Part shown: positions 44,125-53,310 of the stretch, in pieces
Layout of the letters: every line of letters starts with the position of its first letter
How positions within the stretch are numbered: position 1 is the stretch's first letter
Notes under the pieces: model-generated
What the model was told of the DNA's origin: nothing
Databases searched by the model: none
What the model saw: the letters and a program-made list of their open reading frames with translations, nothing else
Translations under genes and position numbers: made by a program
Assembly: GCF_017498565.1 (NCBI RefSeq)
Contig: NZ_CP071794.1
Span: 1,426,001 to 1,490,000 of the forward strand
DNA from: Parasphingorhabdus cellanae
GTDB lineage: Bacteria; Pseudomonadota; Alphaproteobacteria; Sphingomonadales; Sphingomonadaceae
DNA length: 64,000 nt
Direction of reading: 5' to 3'

Positions 44125-45162
44125 TCACCAGTCAGGCTTATCCAATTCAGGTCGGTTTTTGCTCCATTTCTGAAAAGATTCCTTCAATTCATCAGGTAAA
44201 GATTCTCCAAAACGATCATTGAGGGGATATTGAGGCATCGCCAGATATGTTGCATCAAGTAGCGCCATGGCCTGCTTCAAATCCTTCGGTCTTTTCAGCG
44301 CATTTCGTTTTTTCTGATCTGACATCCATAATTTCTGAAGTGCAAACCAGCGCGGATCTGGCGCAACAATGCGGGCTGGTGATCCATCACGACATACGAC
44401 TACATGATTGACAAAGTCGCCATTAAGCAACCATTCCTGCTCCGGTAAGGCAACCGGCTTCGGTTTATCAGTACGGTAGATCGTATCTATTCGGGAAGGA
44501 GCCGCCAGAAGTTCCACCTCATAGGCCGTCGCATTGCGTGCTTGAAATGTCTTTTCAGTATTGACTGTATATGTGGAATCCACGGCTTTAAGCATATGCC
44601 AGACAGACTGTGTATCTTCTTCTGGCACCGTCGACGCCCATGCGAGGTCGAAATCTTCAGTCTCATCGGGCACGTCCTGAATAAAGCCCGATGCCTCAAT
44701 GGAATATACCGGAATGGCATTTGTTCCAACAACGATCAGATGGCTACCTAGTAACTGCCTGCGATCAGCTTCTCTGAGTATCTTACCAGCGCCACTAGAC
44801 AGTAGAGGAAGCTTCAGGGCACGATACAACCTGCACGTCTCTGCAAGCATATCGCGGCTTTTGTCACGACGATCCTTTGCAGTCCGTTTGGTGTCGTGAT
44901 ATTCTTCAAACTTAGCCTCGTGTTCCTCGGACCATGGCCCCAGGCTCTTGGCGTCGCCTTTCCGGTTTCGTATCTCGTAAAGATAGGAATGGCCTTTGAC
45001 CTGTTTGCGGGCAAGATTATACGGCATGGCCTGAAGAGTTTGCTCAGCGGCCATCCAGACCTGATAGCGTTGCTCCAGATTGATGAGCATTCGGGACTGT
45101 TCATCTGTAAACGGAACGACAATTGGCACGGTTTTGTTATCCTGCGTTTCTCTATTTTTCAT
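44125..45162 (-). CDS. Nucleotidyltransferase-fold protein, GSU2403 family
   Basis: 345 aa. The nucleotidyltransferase-like core (residues about 140-300) shows LIVVGTNAIPVYSIEASG in place of the Gly-Ser helix and the acidic motif TEDFDLAWAS. A C-terminal region has FALQKLWMSDQ. The N-terminal about 120 residues are helical and basic. The family has an NTP_transf_8 fold; its reaction is not established. A long AT-rich region precedes it. The gene looks intact, with an ATG start. Confidence 0.75.
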   Translation of the reverse strand: MKNRETQDNKTVPIVVPFTDEQSRMLINLEQRYQVWMAAEQTLQAMPYNLARKQVKGHSYLYEIRNRKGDAKSLGPWSEEHEAKFEEYHDTKRTAKDRRDKSRDMLAETCRLYRALKLPLLSSGAGKILREADRRQLLGSHLIVVGTNAIPVYSIEASGFIQDVPDETEDFDLAWASTVPEEDTQSVWHMLKAVDSTYTVNTEKTFQARNATAYEVELLAAPSRIDTIYRTDKPKPVALPEQEWLLNGDFVNHVVVCRDGSPARIVAPDPRWFALQKLWMSDQKKRNALKRPKDLKQAMALLDATYLAMPQYPLNDRFGESLPDELKESFQKWSKNRPELDKPDW

Positions 45163-45234
45163 AGATGCAGGATAATTTTTTAAATGTCAATTACTTAGTG
45201 ATAATACGTTAGAGACAATCGACCGATTCAGTCG

Positions 45235-45512
45235 AGTATTTTGCTATATCCCAGCGCTTTAGAGAAACGATCAAATTGCCAGCTTTGCATCTAATCTGAC
45301 TGGTTGCGGGAATTGTGATCGCGTCCCCAGTTTTGCGAATTGCAGCCAGTCGATGCCCTGCGCTTAGATGTCGGAACCTAACAGACGAACCTCGCCGCCC
45401 TTTTCGAGCGTTACTCTGACCGCTCTCAAAAAGGCAGCAAGTGCTTTTCTGGTATCCCTTTTGGCAGTCCGCCTTGCGCAATCATGCTATCGATCAGTTC
45501 CTGCTTATTCAT
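45235..45512 (-). pseudogene. HU family DNA-binding protein, multiply frameshifted
   Basis: HU segments appear in successive frames. ATG at 45512 gives MNKQELIDSMIAQGGLPKG. A second frame near 45395-45435 gives LEKGGEVRLLG. A third near 45265-45330 gives AIRKTGDAITIPATSQIRCK. Compared with the intact HU at 15436-15708, the order and spacing are preserved, but at least two indels and a premature stop disrupt it. It is a decayed second HU gene, possibly left by an older element. Confidence 0.8.
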
Positions 45513-45600
45513 CAATAACTAAGCAATTGATTGAAACATCGGGCCATTGCAAAGCAATAGGCCACCACGAAGTCAGCGGTTTCTTGAACAATTTCAGATA

Positions 45601-46182
45601 TTAGCTTGAGGCCTTCTGTGCTTCAAAATAATGCGTTCCGCCTTCATCAGTAAGTTGGTTAGTCAGTTGCAGCCCGCAATTGGTCAAAATATGACCATAT
45701 TCCTCTTCGCCAAGCGACCACGACCGCCGACCGGTTAAAACATCGTCCCAAGTGCAAACTTGATGAGGCGCTGAAAACAGCATCCTACCCTCTCGCTTGA
45801 GCGCACCGGTCATCCTAGAAAAGAGCTCGTATTGGCGGTCGGGTGGTAGCAGGAATACCAAACCGACTGCCAGTATTGCGTCGAAAGTTTGATCGAAGAA
45901 CGAGCTGCGTTCAGCAGCTTCACAGGCGACTTCTACACCTTGAAAGCGTCGCCTGAATGCACGGACCATTTTGGGAGAAGCATCAATTGCAGATACGACC
46001 AACCCTGAGTCGATTAATACTGACGTCAATGGCTCGCCGGATCCAGCACCAACATCTACAATAGAGCCCCCGGCAGGAAGAGTGGCGGCCCAGTTCATAA
46101 CAACAATCCGGCCAACCTCTGAGCGTACCGCGATGAACTCTTCTGCAATTGCATTATAGCCATTGGACATGTCGTCAGCCAA
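45601..46182 (-). CDS. Class I SAM-dependent methyltransferase
   Basis: 193 aa. Motif I is GSIVDVGAGSGEPLTSVL (about 35-52), motif II region VSAIDASPKM, then FDAILAVGLVFLLPP. The fold is a short Methyltransf_11/25 type. The TTG at 46182 is preferred because AGGAGA lies about 8 nt upstream; an internal ATG at 46170 lacks such a site. The substrate is unknown. It is a single cytoplasmic gene. Confidence 0.88.
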   Translation of the reverse strand: MADDMSNGYNAIAEEFIAVRSEVGRIVVMNWAATLPAGGSIVDVGAGSGEPLTSVLIDSGLVVSAIDASPKMVRAFRRRFQGVEVACEAAERSSFFDQTFDAILAVGLVFLLPPDRQYELFSRMTGALKREGRMLFSAPHQVCTWDDVLTGRRSWSLGEEEYGHILTNCGLQLTNQLTDEGGTHYFEAQKASS

Positions 46183-46345
46183 AGCCAGTCTCTCCTATAC
46201 ACCTCGAAATCAGACATCTTGTTTACTAGATTAGGTTATACCGGAAGCAGCAGAATATCTCCATTCAGCTGATGAGCGAGGGAACGATTTATATCCGTGC
46301 AGCGGCGAACTTGGGAATCATGAAGGTTTTGGTGAAGCAGAAAAG

Positions 46346-46789
46346 TTAGCGCCCTACAGCTTTTGCCATAGATACAAGGCGGGAAGAGGCTGTTGCGCGA
46401 GCGACCAGATTCTGGCTTTCATCAAAAAGCTCACCCTCGAGCGAACAGATACTTTTGCCTTGTTGAATGATCTTTCCATTGCCGACCAGTTTTCCGGTCT
46501 TTGCTGGGGCAATGAAAGTTACATTCAAATTGATTGTTGGGGTGAACATGGAGCCCCTACTTTTGACAACCACAGCTGGACCCATAGTGTCGTCCAACAT
46601 TGCCGCCAAAAATCCACCCTGTACATAACCAGATGGATTACAAAAATCAGATTTTGCCAAAAATCCAATTTGAACCGTTCCAGCTTCAAAATTGGCATCG
46701 AGCAATTCCCATCCAAGAGTCGCCGCACAAGGCGGTGTAGGAAAGCGAGCAAAGATACTCAGAGCGTCTTGCAGATCCGATTCACTCAT
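46346..46789 (-). CDS. PaaI-family hotdog thioesterase
   Basis: 147 aa from the ATG at 46789 (AAGAGAA upstream), the normal length. Hotdog-fold motifs are FCNPSGYVQGGFLAAMLDDTMGPA (active-site helix, Asp in LDDT) and TPTINLNVTFIAPAKTGKLV. The family hydrolyses acyl- or aryl-CoA thioesters. A longer upstream frame is discarded because it adds unrelated sequence. There is no partner gene to define the substrate. Confidence 0.88.
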   Translation of the reverse strand: MSESDLQDALSIFARFPTPPCAATLGWELLDANFEAGTVQIGFLAKSDFCNPSGYVQGGFLAAMLDDTMGPAVVVKSRGSMFTPTINLNVTFIAPAKTGKLVGNGKIIQQGKSICSLEGELFDESQNLVARATASSRLVSMAKAVGR

Positions 46790-47109
46790 AATTTCTGTTC
46801 TCTTCTGAAATTGGTCTAGGAGAAAAATAAAGGAACAAAGTACAGTGTCAACGTCCGTTTCCTCCACTAGCAAATGATATTGCCAATTCGCAGCCAGCGT
46901 TGCCAAATGGTTCAATTTCATGGACCGCAAGACGTCCCGAACCAACCCTCACCGGCACTTAAACGGCCTTCCAGACAAACAATCCGTTCATGATGTAGCC
47001 GAACACAAGACGCTGCCAAATTTCGATCTCAAGATACTGCCCTTACAGAACATCGCGTCTCCCGTTGTCCAAATCAAAATCAAACCGCTATCGACCGCCA
47101 ACCCGAAGG

Positions 47110-48894
47110 TCAGTCGGCAACTACGGGAATTTCCAAGACACTTGGATATTCAGTGCTGTGATACAATTTGATCTGAGCAACACGGGCATCGTCTAGCGTT
47201 TCAAATCCAAGCCGGCCGCCTGAGTTATAATTTTTCTGAGCGGAAGGATCATTATAGGGACCAACAGTAAGACGCAGCCTTGTTCCTTCTGGCAGCGCCC
47301 AGGCATTCCAAAGGAAATTTTTGAATTCATAGGCTTCCACCACGCCTGGCTCAACCAGTGACGGTTTAAGACCATTGCGAAACCTAGCGCGTACGACATC
47401 TCCACCGAGGTAAAGCGGCTGGCCGTCCGGGAACATGGCATAGACTGTTACGAAGATATCGGCATCAGGAGTATCCATTTCCAGATAGAGCCTCAGGCGC
47501 ATTTGGCCGGCCAAAGTTAGACCTTTGTCCAAGGGAGGCGAATGGAAAATCAGCGTTTCCGGCATATATGCGGGTACCGTTGATCGAAGGCTGCCATCGC
47601 GAATGGCATTCCAATCAGTATCCGTGAGGTCAGCGGGACTGGTGTCGAGTGGATCGCTTCTAAACCGGTGCGGCTCTTCTTGGTTTACCGGTGCATCGAC
47701 AAGATGGCCTGAGCGGAAAACATCATAAGCTTCATCGGGGGTGGCAGAAAGATAGAACTTACGGCGTTCGCTGGAAATCTCGTCAAGCTTGTTGGCATAG
47801 CGCCATTCTTCTGCGCCGCCGACATAGTAGGCGATCCGACGTTTCAGCAAGTCGGGCTTAGCGCCACGGCCGAGGCGCCAATCAAACCAGTCCAAGTTAA
47901 ACTGATCCATATCGAAGACGGCAGCTGGTCCAAATTCGACGCCCTCACTCAACTTCTGCCTTGGCTCTCGCGTTCCACCATGGCTCCACGGCCCCATGAC
48001 CAGATAATGATTTATCGCCGCGCTTTGGGGAGCGCCTTCTTGATGTTCGCGGAAATAGCGAAGTGCACCGGGTTGGTCGCCATCATAATAGCCAGTAACG
48101 GTCAGGACAGACATATGCATTTGTGCATAATCGTTCGGCTCCCATGCTGATGCAGCCCAAGCTTCTGGTTCTGAAAGCCTATTCACCCATGTCTGAAAAT
48201 GCTCAGACGGCAGCCCAATAAACGCATCATACTCACTGAAGGGAACGTGGTCGCGGTAGGATGTACGCTCTCGCCAATAGTCGCTGTCCGTGTAGAAATT
48301 CGGATTCATCGCAGAGCCCGCCACAAAACCCAGCCATCCAGCAGTATATTTCTGGCTGCGATGGCCAGCGACTATTGGAAAGTCGTACCCGGGATAAACC
48401 GAGGCAGTGGGGATCATCGTCTCGATCTCATCAGGACATGACCGCGCGGCCATCCATTGCGTCATGCCGCGATAAGAGCCGCCTCGCATCACGACATTGT
48501 CGTCCGACCATGGCTGTTCCTTGATCCAGGCAATTGCGTCGCAAATATCCGTACCATGATCGCTGAAAGGGATAAACTCGCCTTTCGATCCACCCCGCCC
48601 ACGAAGATCCAAACTCGCCATAGCATATCCTCGATCGGCATATTTACGGGCGCGTGGATGCGCTTCATCCGAAACATAAGGCGTCGCGACAAGCACTGTT
48701 GGATAGCGCTGATTGTCCGGCCCAGGTTTCCAAATTGTTATAGCAAGAGGCGTTCCATCTTCAGCGGCAACGATATTTTGAAGAAGAACATCAACCGTCT
48801 TTTGGTCCTGGCCTCCACCCTGCGCGGCGACTGGGCTAGTCCACGAATGTGCAATCGCAATAAGAATACTTATCAAAAAAAACATAGTTCTCAT
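47110..48894 (-). CDS. CocE/NonD family serine hydrolase (peptidase S15-like), exported
   Basis: 594 aa. A signal peptide ends SPVAAQ. The S15/CocE domain carries Ser140 in MRGGSYRGMTQWMAA, the LDLRGRGGSKG motif, an acidic residue in GYYDGDQPGALRY and His in GPWSHGGTRE. The C-terminal jelly-roll region (about 390-585) contains LAGQMRLRLYLEMDTPDADI and LPEGTRLRLTVGPYN. Family members cleave Xaa-Pro peptides, cocaine-type esters or glutaryl acyl groups; the substrate here is unknown. Predicted to be periplasmic or secreted. Confidence 0.9.
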   Translation of the reverse strand: MRTMFFLISILIAIAHSWTSPVAAQGGGQDQKTVDVLLQNIVAAEDGTPLAITIWKPGPDNQRYPTVLVATPYVSDEAHPRARKYADRGYAMASLDLRGRGGSKGEFIPFSDHGTDICDAIAWIKEQPWSDDNVVMRGGSYRGMTQWMAARSCPDEIETMIPTASVYPGYDFPIVAGHRSQKYTAGWLGFVAGSAMNPNFYTDSDYWRERTSYRDHVPFSEYDAFIGLPSEHFQTWVNRLSEPEAWAASAWEPNDYAQMHMSVLTVTGYYDGDQPGALRYFREHQEGAPQSAAINHYLVMGPWSHGGTREPRQKLSEGVEFGPAAVFDMDQFNLDWFDWRLGRGAKPDLLKRRIAYYVGGAEEWRYANKLDEISSERRKFYLSATPDEAYDVFRSGHLVDAPVNQEEPHRFRSDPLDTSPADLTDTDWNAIRDGSLRSTVPAYMPETLIFHSPPLDKGLTLAGQMRLRLYLEMDTPDADIFVTVYAMFPDGQPLYLGGDVVRARFRNGLKPSLVEPGVVEAYEFKNFLWNAWALPEGTRLRLTVGPYNDPSAQKNYNSGGRLGFETLDDARVAQIKLYHSTEYPSVLEIPVVAD

Positions 48895-49010
48895 AAGATC
48901 TTGAATCTCCCAAAAAACTGAATCTGCCGACCTATTCTTTATACTATCTGCATCAAGTAAACGTAGGGGAACTCATCTTTACTGTACTGATCCTGTTTGG
49001 GGCAGTTAAA

Positions 49011-50192
49011 CTATTCACAATATTCGGCATTCCATGAGAGAATTTCAGCCGCGATTCTATAGGCTGTTTCTACACGTGCGCCGTTCGGATAGTATTTGTT
49101 AGCCAGCAAAACCAATGCAAAATCTTCGCTTGGAACAGCAAATACATAGGCTCCAAAACCATTAGTAGACCCAGTTTTACTAAGTACATAATGGTTTGAT
49201 TTTTGCGCTTCAACTCCCGTCACAGGTGATGGTTGGAGGATCATCTTATTTGAATTTCCTTCCTTTAGGTTGCAAGTATCTATTGGATATTCGTACTTTT
49301 CCCAAACCAAAGATTGTTGAAAATATTCAGTTTCAAAATAGCTTTCTTGAGTTTGATAAGCGGCGTTCGATAAAGAGTTAGAGTGATCGGTGCCAGACAA
49401 GTTCAGTTTGAGGAATTTTAGCAAATCCGCGCTTGTTGTTTTGACGCCATAGGCTTCATTTGACAGTAATGCTGGCTTGAGCCTTACCGCTTCTCCCTTT
49501 CGGCTATGACCCCAAGCATAATTGTCTAAGGCTTCGTCCGGCACATCGATGAAGGTGCTTTCCATCCCAATACTCGGGAATAGCCCTTGCTCCATCAAAC
49601 TGACGAAGCTCTCTTTTCTTTCTTGGGCAACAAGCAATCCCAGTAACCCGATACTGGGATTGGCATAGTGCCTTTGTTTACCGGCGGGATGCTCGGGGCG
49701 CCACGCTCTGTAATACTCGTAAAGAGATTTCTTTGTCTGCACCTGTTTTGGCAGTTGAAGGGGAAATCCACCAGCCGTATGCGTTCCTAGGTGAAAGACC
49801 GGAACTTCACCTAGCGGACTGTCTGTTAACTCATCCACATATTTACCGATAGGTGCGTCCAGAGAAATCACACCCTCCAGCTCGGCCTTTGTTGCTAATG
49901 TGACGGTGAATAATTTGGAGATGGAACCAACTTCAAAAATTGTATCTTGGGTTACTGCTTTGCCGGACTCTTGATCTAACACACCGAAATTGTAGAAATA
50001 GTCTTGGGAGTTATGTGAAATTGCCACGGACATCCCTTGAATTTCATGCTCTGCCATGAGACTTGGCACGAGATTTTCTACAATGGGTGTTATCGGAAGT
50101 TGTTGGACCTCGGAAGCATCATTCCTGATGCAACCGCCAACAATGAGAGTGAATAACACTAAACATAAATTGTGGTTTTTTTGCTGTTTCAT
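49011..50192 (-). CDS. Class C (AmpC-type) beta-lactamase, predicted lipoprotein
   Basis: 393 aa. All three active-site motifs are present: Ser90-Ile-Ser-Lys93, Tyr176-Ala-Asn178 (RHYANPSIGL) and Lys339-Thr-Gly (KTGSTNGFGAYV). Other class C features are EVGSISKLFT and GVKTTSADLLKF. The signal peptide ends in VGGC (Cys21), a lipobox, whereas typical AmpC enzymes are soluble. No ampR-like regulator is adjacent, so expression may be constitutive. It should hydrolyse cephalosporins or related beta-lactams; activity is not proven. Confidence 0.88.
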   Translation of the reverse strand: MKQQKNHNLCLVLFTLIVGGCIRNDASEVQQLPITPIVENLVPSLMAEHEIQGMSVAISHNSQDYFYNFGVLDQESGKAVTQDTIFEVGSISKLFTVTLATKAELEGVISLDAPIGKYVDELTDSPLGEVPVFHLGTHTAGGFPLQLPKQVQTKKSLYEYYRAWRPEHPAGKQRHYANPSIGLLGLLVAQERKESFVSLMEQGLFPSIGMESTFIDVPDEALDNYAWGHSRKGEAVRLKPALLSNEAYGVKTTSADLLKFLKLNLSGTDHSNSLSNAAYQTQESYFETEYFQQSLVWEKYEYPIDTCNLKEGNSNKMILQPSPVTGVEAQKSNHYVLSKTGSTNGFGAYVFAVPSEDFALVLLANKYYPNGARVETAYRIAAEILSWNAEYCE

Positions 50193-50372
50193 TTTACCCT
50201 TTCAGATTCCAAATAATTGCCAAATTCAGCATGGCTTTGTCCGCTCGATCTTAGAAATAGCAGTAGGTCACGGCGCTCATATCTTCTCCTCTGAGAAACA
50301 AACCCGCAAACGGATTACGTAGCCGCGAATTGCACCCAAGGTTTAAGCAACCCGATCCAAATAGCTGATAGT

Positions 50373-51329
50373 TTAAGAAATCCATGCTTTAACCTGAGCT
50401 TTCGATACATTTCCGCCGCAGAGTATTGTCGCTACTTCTACCTCTGGGATCGCATCTGGGTGTTCGATGAGCGCAGCCAATCCTGCAGCGCCTGCGGGCT
50501 CAACGAGCAAGCCTAGTTCCTGGAAGCAAAGCTGAACGGCTTGGATCATTGATTTGTCGCTCACCAGGAGGATATCGTCGGCGAGCTCCTGCATTAAATC
50601 GACAGCTTCTGGCACGGGCTCCCTAACGGCTATGCCTTCCGCCACAGTCGATGTTTCGGCTGTTGAAATCGACCTGCCCTCTTTCCAACTCATAGCCATG
50701 GCTGGTGCAGCTCGCGAACACACACCGATAACGCGAACGCCGGGCTGGTGGGTTTTTATCCATGAAGCTACGCCATTGAGCAGCGCACCATTTCCCACAG
50801 GGACGACTATTGCTCCCAGTTTTTCTTTGCTGGCGAGCATTTCCATTCCGATCGTTCCCGCCCCGATAGTGATCGCAGATGCGGCCCCATCTTCAACAAA
50901 TGCATGTCCTTTGGCGTGCGCAAAATCTCTGGCGGCAGATTTGGCAGCATCGAAATCAGCGCCATATTGTACGACCGTTGCACCAAGCGATCTTATCCGT
51001 TCCACCTTCAATGGATTTGCATCTTCGGCCAGGAACACCGTCAATGGCACGCCGCGAACGCGCGCTGCATAGGCCATGCCTTGACCAAAATTTCCGACAC
51101 TCGCGCAGACCAAGGGCGTATTTGGTTCAGCAGCACCAACCAGAAGACAAGCACCACGCCCCTTAAAGGATCTGATTGGATTAACCGTTTCGACTTTCAA
51201 GATGGGCGCTTTTCCCAGATGTGCCGATAAAACGTCAGCTTTGAACTGCGGCGTATCGAGAAAGACCTTGTCTATACCGGAACGTGCGGCATAGATTTGA
51301 TCCTGAATGTCGGCGCTCTTCATTATCAA
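50373..51329 (-). CDS. Threonine/serine dehydratase-like PLP enzyme (fold type II)
   Basis: 318 aa, cytoplasmic. The PLP lysine is Lys56 in PIRSFKGRGA. The phosphate-binding Gly-rich loop is VPVGNGALLNG, and the C-terminal strand is ATILCGGNVS. Substrate-side Ser and Asn lie in CASVGNFGQGMAYAA. Family reactions include threonine or serine deamination, hydroxyaspartate dehydration and racemisation. Its start overlaps the upstream GntR gene by 4 bp. It is last in the operon threonine aldolase-alanine racemase-GntR-dehydratase. Confidence 0.88.
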   Translation of the reverse strand: MIMKSADIQDQIYAARSGIDKVFLDTPQFKADVLSAHLGKAPILKVETVNPIRSFKGRGACLLVGAAEPNTPLVCASVGNFGQGMAYAARVRGVPLTVFLAEDANPLKVERIRSLGATVVQYGADFDAAKSAARDFAHAKGHAFVEDGAASAITIGAGTIGMEMLASKEKLGAIVVPVGNGALLNGVASWIKTHQPGVRVIGVCSRAAPAMAMSWKEGRSISTAETSTVAEGIAVREPVPEAVDLMQELADDILLVSDKSMIQAVQLCFQELGLLVEPAGAAGLAALIEHPDAIPEVEVATILCGGNVSKAQVKAWIS

Positions 51330-52006
51330 TGCAATTTGCCCGCAGCAATTGCAGCGCTTTCTGCAGTAAGCTTGAGGACCACCGCCTCCATACCGAATTT
51401 ATAGTGGCGCTTTAACTCACTGCTGAGTTCATCCAAGCGGGCGTCACGGAGAAGTTCAATAAGTTTGGCATGTTGTTTCACAGATTCTGCGATCAAAGCC
51501 GTGTCTGACATATAGTATGTTTCGTAGCGATAGACTGTACATCTCAGCGTACTAACCCATGACTGAAGTCGATTGTTTCCGCAGCAAGAGATTAGCGTAT
51601 CGTGCCACATTGAATCGAGTTGAATGCCAGCGGCAATATTCTTTGCTTCGGCTAATTTCTTGTTCAAGTTCAAAAGTTTATCGACAATTGTTGGAAGCAG
51701 CGGTCCAGATTCTTCAATTGCTATCACCTCAAGACCTGCAATCAGGGGATATACTTCTCGCGCCTCACGTTCAGTCAAGGGCGACACTGAAAAACCCGCC
51801 CCGGATGAGCTGGTTGCGAACCCTTCTTGCTCCAGCTTGAATAGTGCTTGCCTAATCGGTGTTCTACTAACACCCAGGGTTTCTGCCAGTCTCGCCTCGA
51901 CGATCGGCGCACCTGGCTGGATTTCGCCAGCGAGAATCTTGTTCAAGATGAGTTCGTACGCCTCAGTGCCCCGCGGCTTTTTGAGATTTTCGTTCTGATC
52001 TTTCAT
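51326..52006 (-). CDS. GntR family regulator, FadR/FCD type
   Basis: 226 aa. The winged helix is at about residues 15-80 (ILAGEIQPGAPIVEARLAET then GVSRTPIRQALFKLE). An FCD-like helical domain is at about 95-215. It is encoded inside the operon it probably controls, 2 bp after the racemase and overlapping the dehydratase. Two ATTGTAT(C/T)CAAT dyads upstream of the operon are of the type bound by this subfamily. The effector is likely an amino acid or a keto acid. Confidence 0.9.
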   Translation of the reverse strand: MKDQNENLKKPRGTEAYELILNKILAGEIQPGAPIVEARLAETLGVSRTPIRQALFKLEQEGFATSSSGAGFSVSPLTEREAREVYPLIAGLEVIAIEESGPLLPTIVDKLLNLNKKLAEAKNIAAGIQLDSMWHDTLISCCGNNRLQSWVSTLRCTVYRYETYYMSDTALIAESVKQHAKLIELLRDARLDELSSELKRHYKFGMEAVVLKLTAESAAIAAGKLH

Positions 52007-52008
52007 CT

Positions 52009-53262
52009 TTACACCAGCTTTCTTGGCAATAATGGATTGAGACGGCTCATGAGCGCATAGTGACCGATGCCAGCCTGTTTCGCCACAGCCCTGGGTTCGA
52101 TTTCTTTATGGTCTGGACCGACCAATGTGGCGACATCACCAACACTCACATCCGGTTTTTCGCTCACGTCAATGATCGTATGCGCCGAGCTAATGGATCC
52201 AACTACCGGATAGAGATGACCACCAATCAGGACCTTACAGTTATTGACAGCCGAACTTGGATAACCATCCGTTGATCCGACGGGGAGCAAGGCAAGTGTT
52301 GTCGGCTTCTCGACTGTGTATTTAGGCCCAAACCCGACTGTTTCGCCGGGCTGTAACTGCTCCAGTCTGACAACGCGCGCGCGCAATCGCCAAACATATT
52401 TTAAGTCCGCCATCGAAACGGCATTCGCATCTGGATACAATCCGAATAACGCCGTTGCCGATCGCACTGTGTCAAAACGCGCTTCCGGAAGATAAAAGGT
52501 TGTATAGGATGGAGATGCGTGGATTAATCCTAGAGGGATATTTTCCTTTCGCGCTTCAGCTATGAGTTGATTAAATCGGGCCAACTGCACCTTATCGTGC
52601 TCAATGTCATGGATGAACATCGTATAGATCCCAGCGACCTTAACCGATGAGCGCCGCGCGAGGTCCTTCATCCATGGCAGCGCCCGATTATAGGGCATTC
52701 CCTCCCGATTAAGCCCGGTATCGATGAAGAAGTGTACAGGAATAGGTTTGCCGAGCCGTTTGGAAACGCGATCTAATCTCTCGCCTGCATCGTCAAGCCA
52801 GCACGTGATCTCAATACCGTTTAGAACGAGCTCCTCGATTTCCTCTTCGGTAACTTCACTCATATTCAAGATCGGTTTCTTCACTCCAGCCGCTCGGAGG
52901 GCGAGACCTTCTGAAACCCGAACGCAGGCAAGTCTCGACACTTCCGGCATGGAAGCGAGTAGTGGCCCTACGACTATATCACCCAGCCCATAGGCGTTGT
53001 TTTTAACGGGAGCCATAATTGGTGTCCCGCCCGCCATACGTGACACTTCACGAACATTGTTTCGAAATGCCTCAGCATCGATTTCGATCCAGGGATCGTT
53101 ACTATTGATGCTGCCCCCCGGTCGCAGACGCGAAATGTTCGATACATCAGATACAGCGCCTTTGCTCTGGGACAATGCAGCACCGGTTGCGCATCCAGTA
53201 CTTAAAGCGCCCCCGGCACAAACGGCCACGCCCGATAAGAAACTGCGCCTTGTCTTGTCCAT
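52009..53262 (-). CDS. Alanine racemase-family PLP enzyme with Tat signal
   Basis: 417 aa. The N-terminus KTRRSFLSGVAVCAGGA is a twin-arginine signal, so export of the folded, cofactor-loaded enzyme to the periplasm is predicted. The PLP lysine is Lys87 in APVKNNAYGLGD. IDTGLNREGMPY holds the conserved Arg, and GYPSS holds the catalytic Tyr region of the C-terminal domain. Typical alanine racemases are cytoplasmic; exported broad-specificity racemases are known. It is 48 bp downstream of a threonine aldolase with a matching Tat signal. Confidence 0.9.
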   Translation of the reverse strand: MDKTRRSFLSGVAVCAGGALSTGCATGAALSQSKGAVSDVSNISRLRPGGSINSNDPWIEIDAEAFRNNVREVSRMAGGTPIMAPVKNNAYGLGDIVVGPLLASMPEVSRLACVRVSEGLALRAAGVKKPILNMSEVTEEEIEELVLNGIEITCWLDDAGERLDRVSKRLGKPIPVHFFIDTGLNREGMPYNRALPWMKDLARRSSVKVAGIYTMFIHDIEHDKVQLARFNQLIAEARKENIPLGLIHASPSYTTFYLPEARFDTVRSATALFGLYPDANAVSMADLKYVWRLRARVVRLEQLQPGETVGFGPKYTVEKPTTLALLPVGSTDGYPSSAVNNCKVLIGGHLYPVVGSISSAHTIIDVSEKPDVSVGDVATLVGPDHKEIEPRAVAKQAGIGHYALMSRLNPLLPRKLV

Positions 53263-53310
53263 CCTAAAATACTCCTTAAGCCGCGAGGCCCGACGTCCTG
53301 CTTGATCAAA

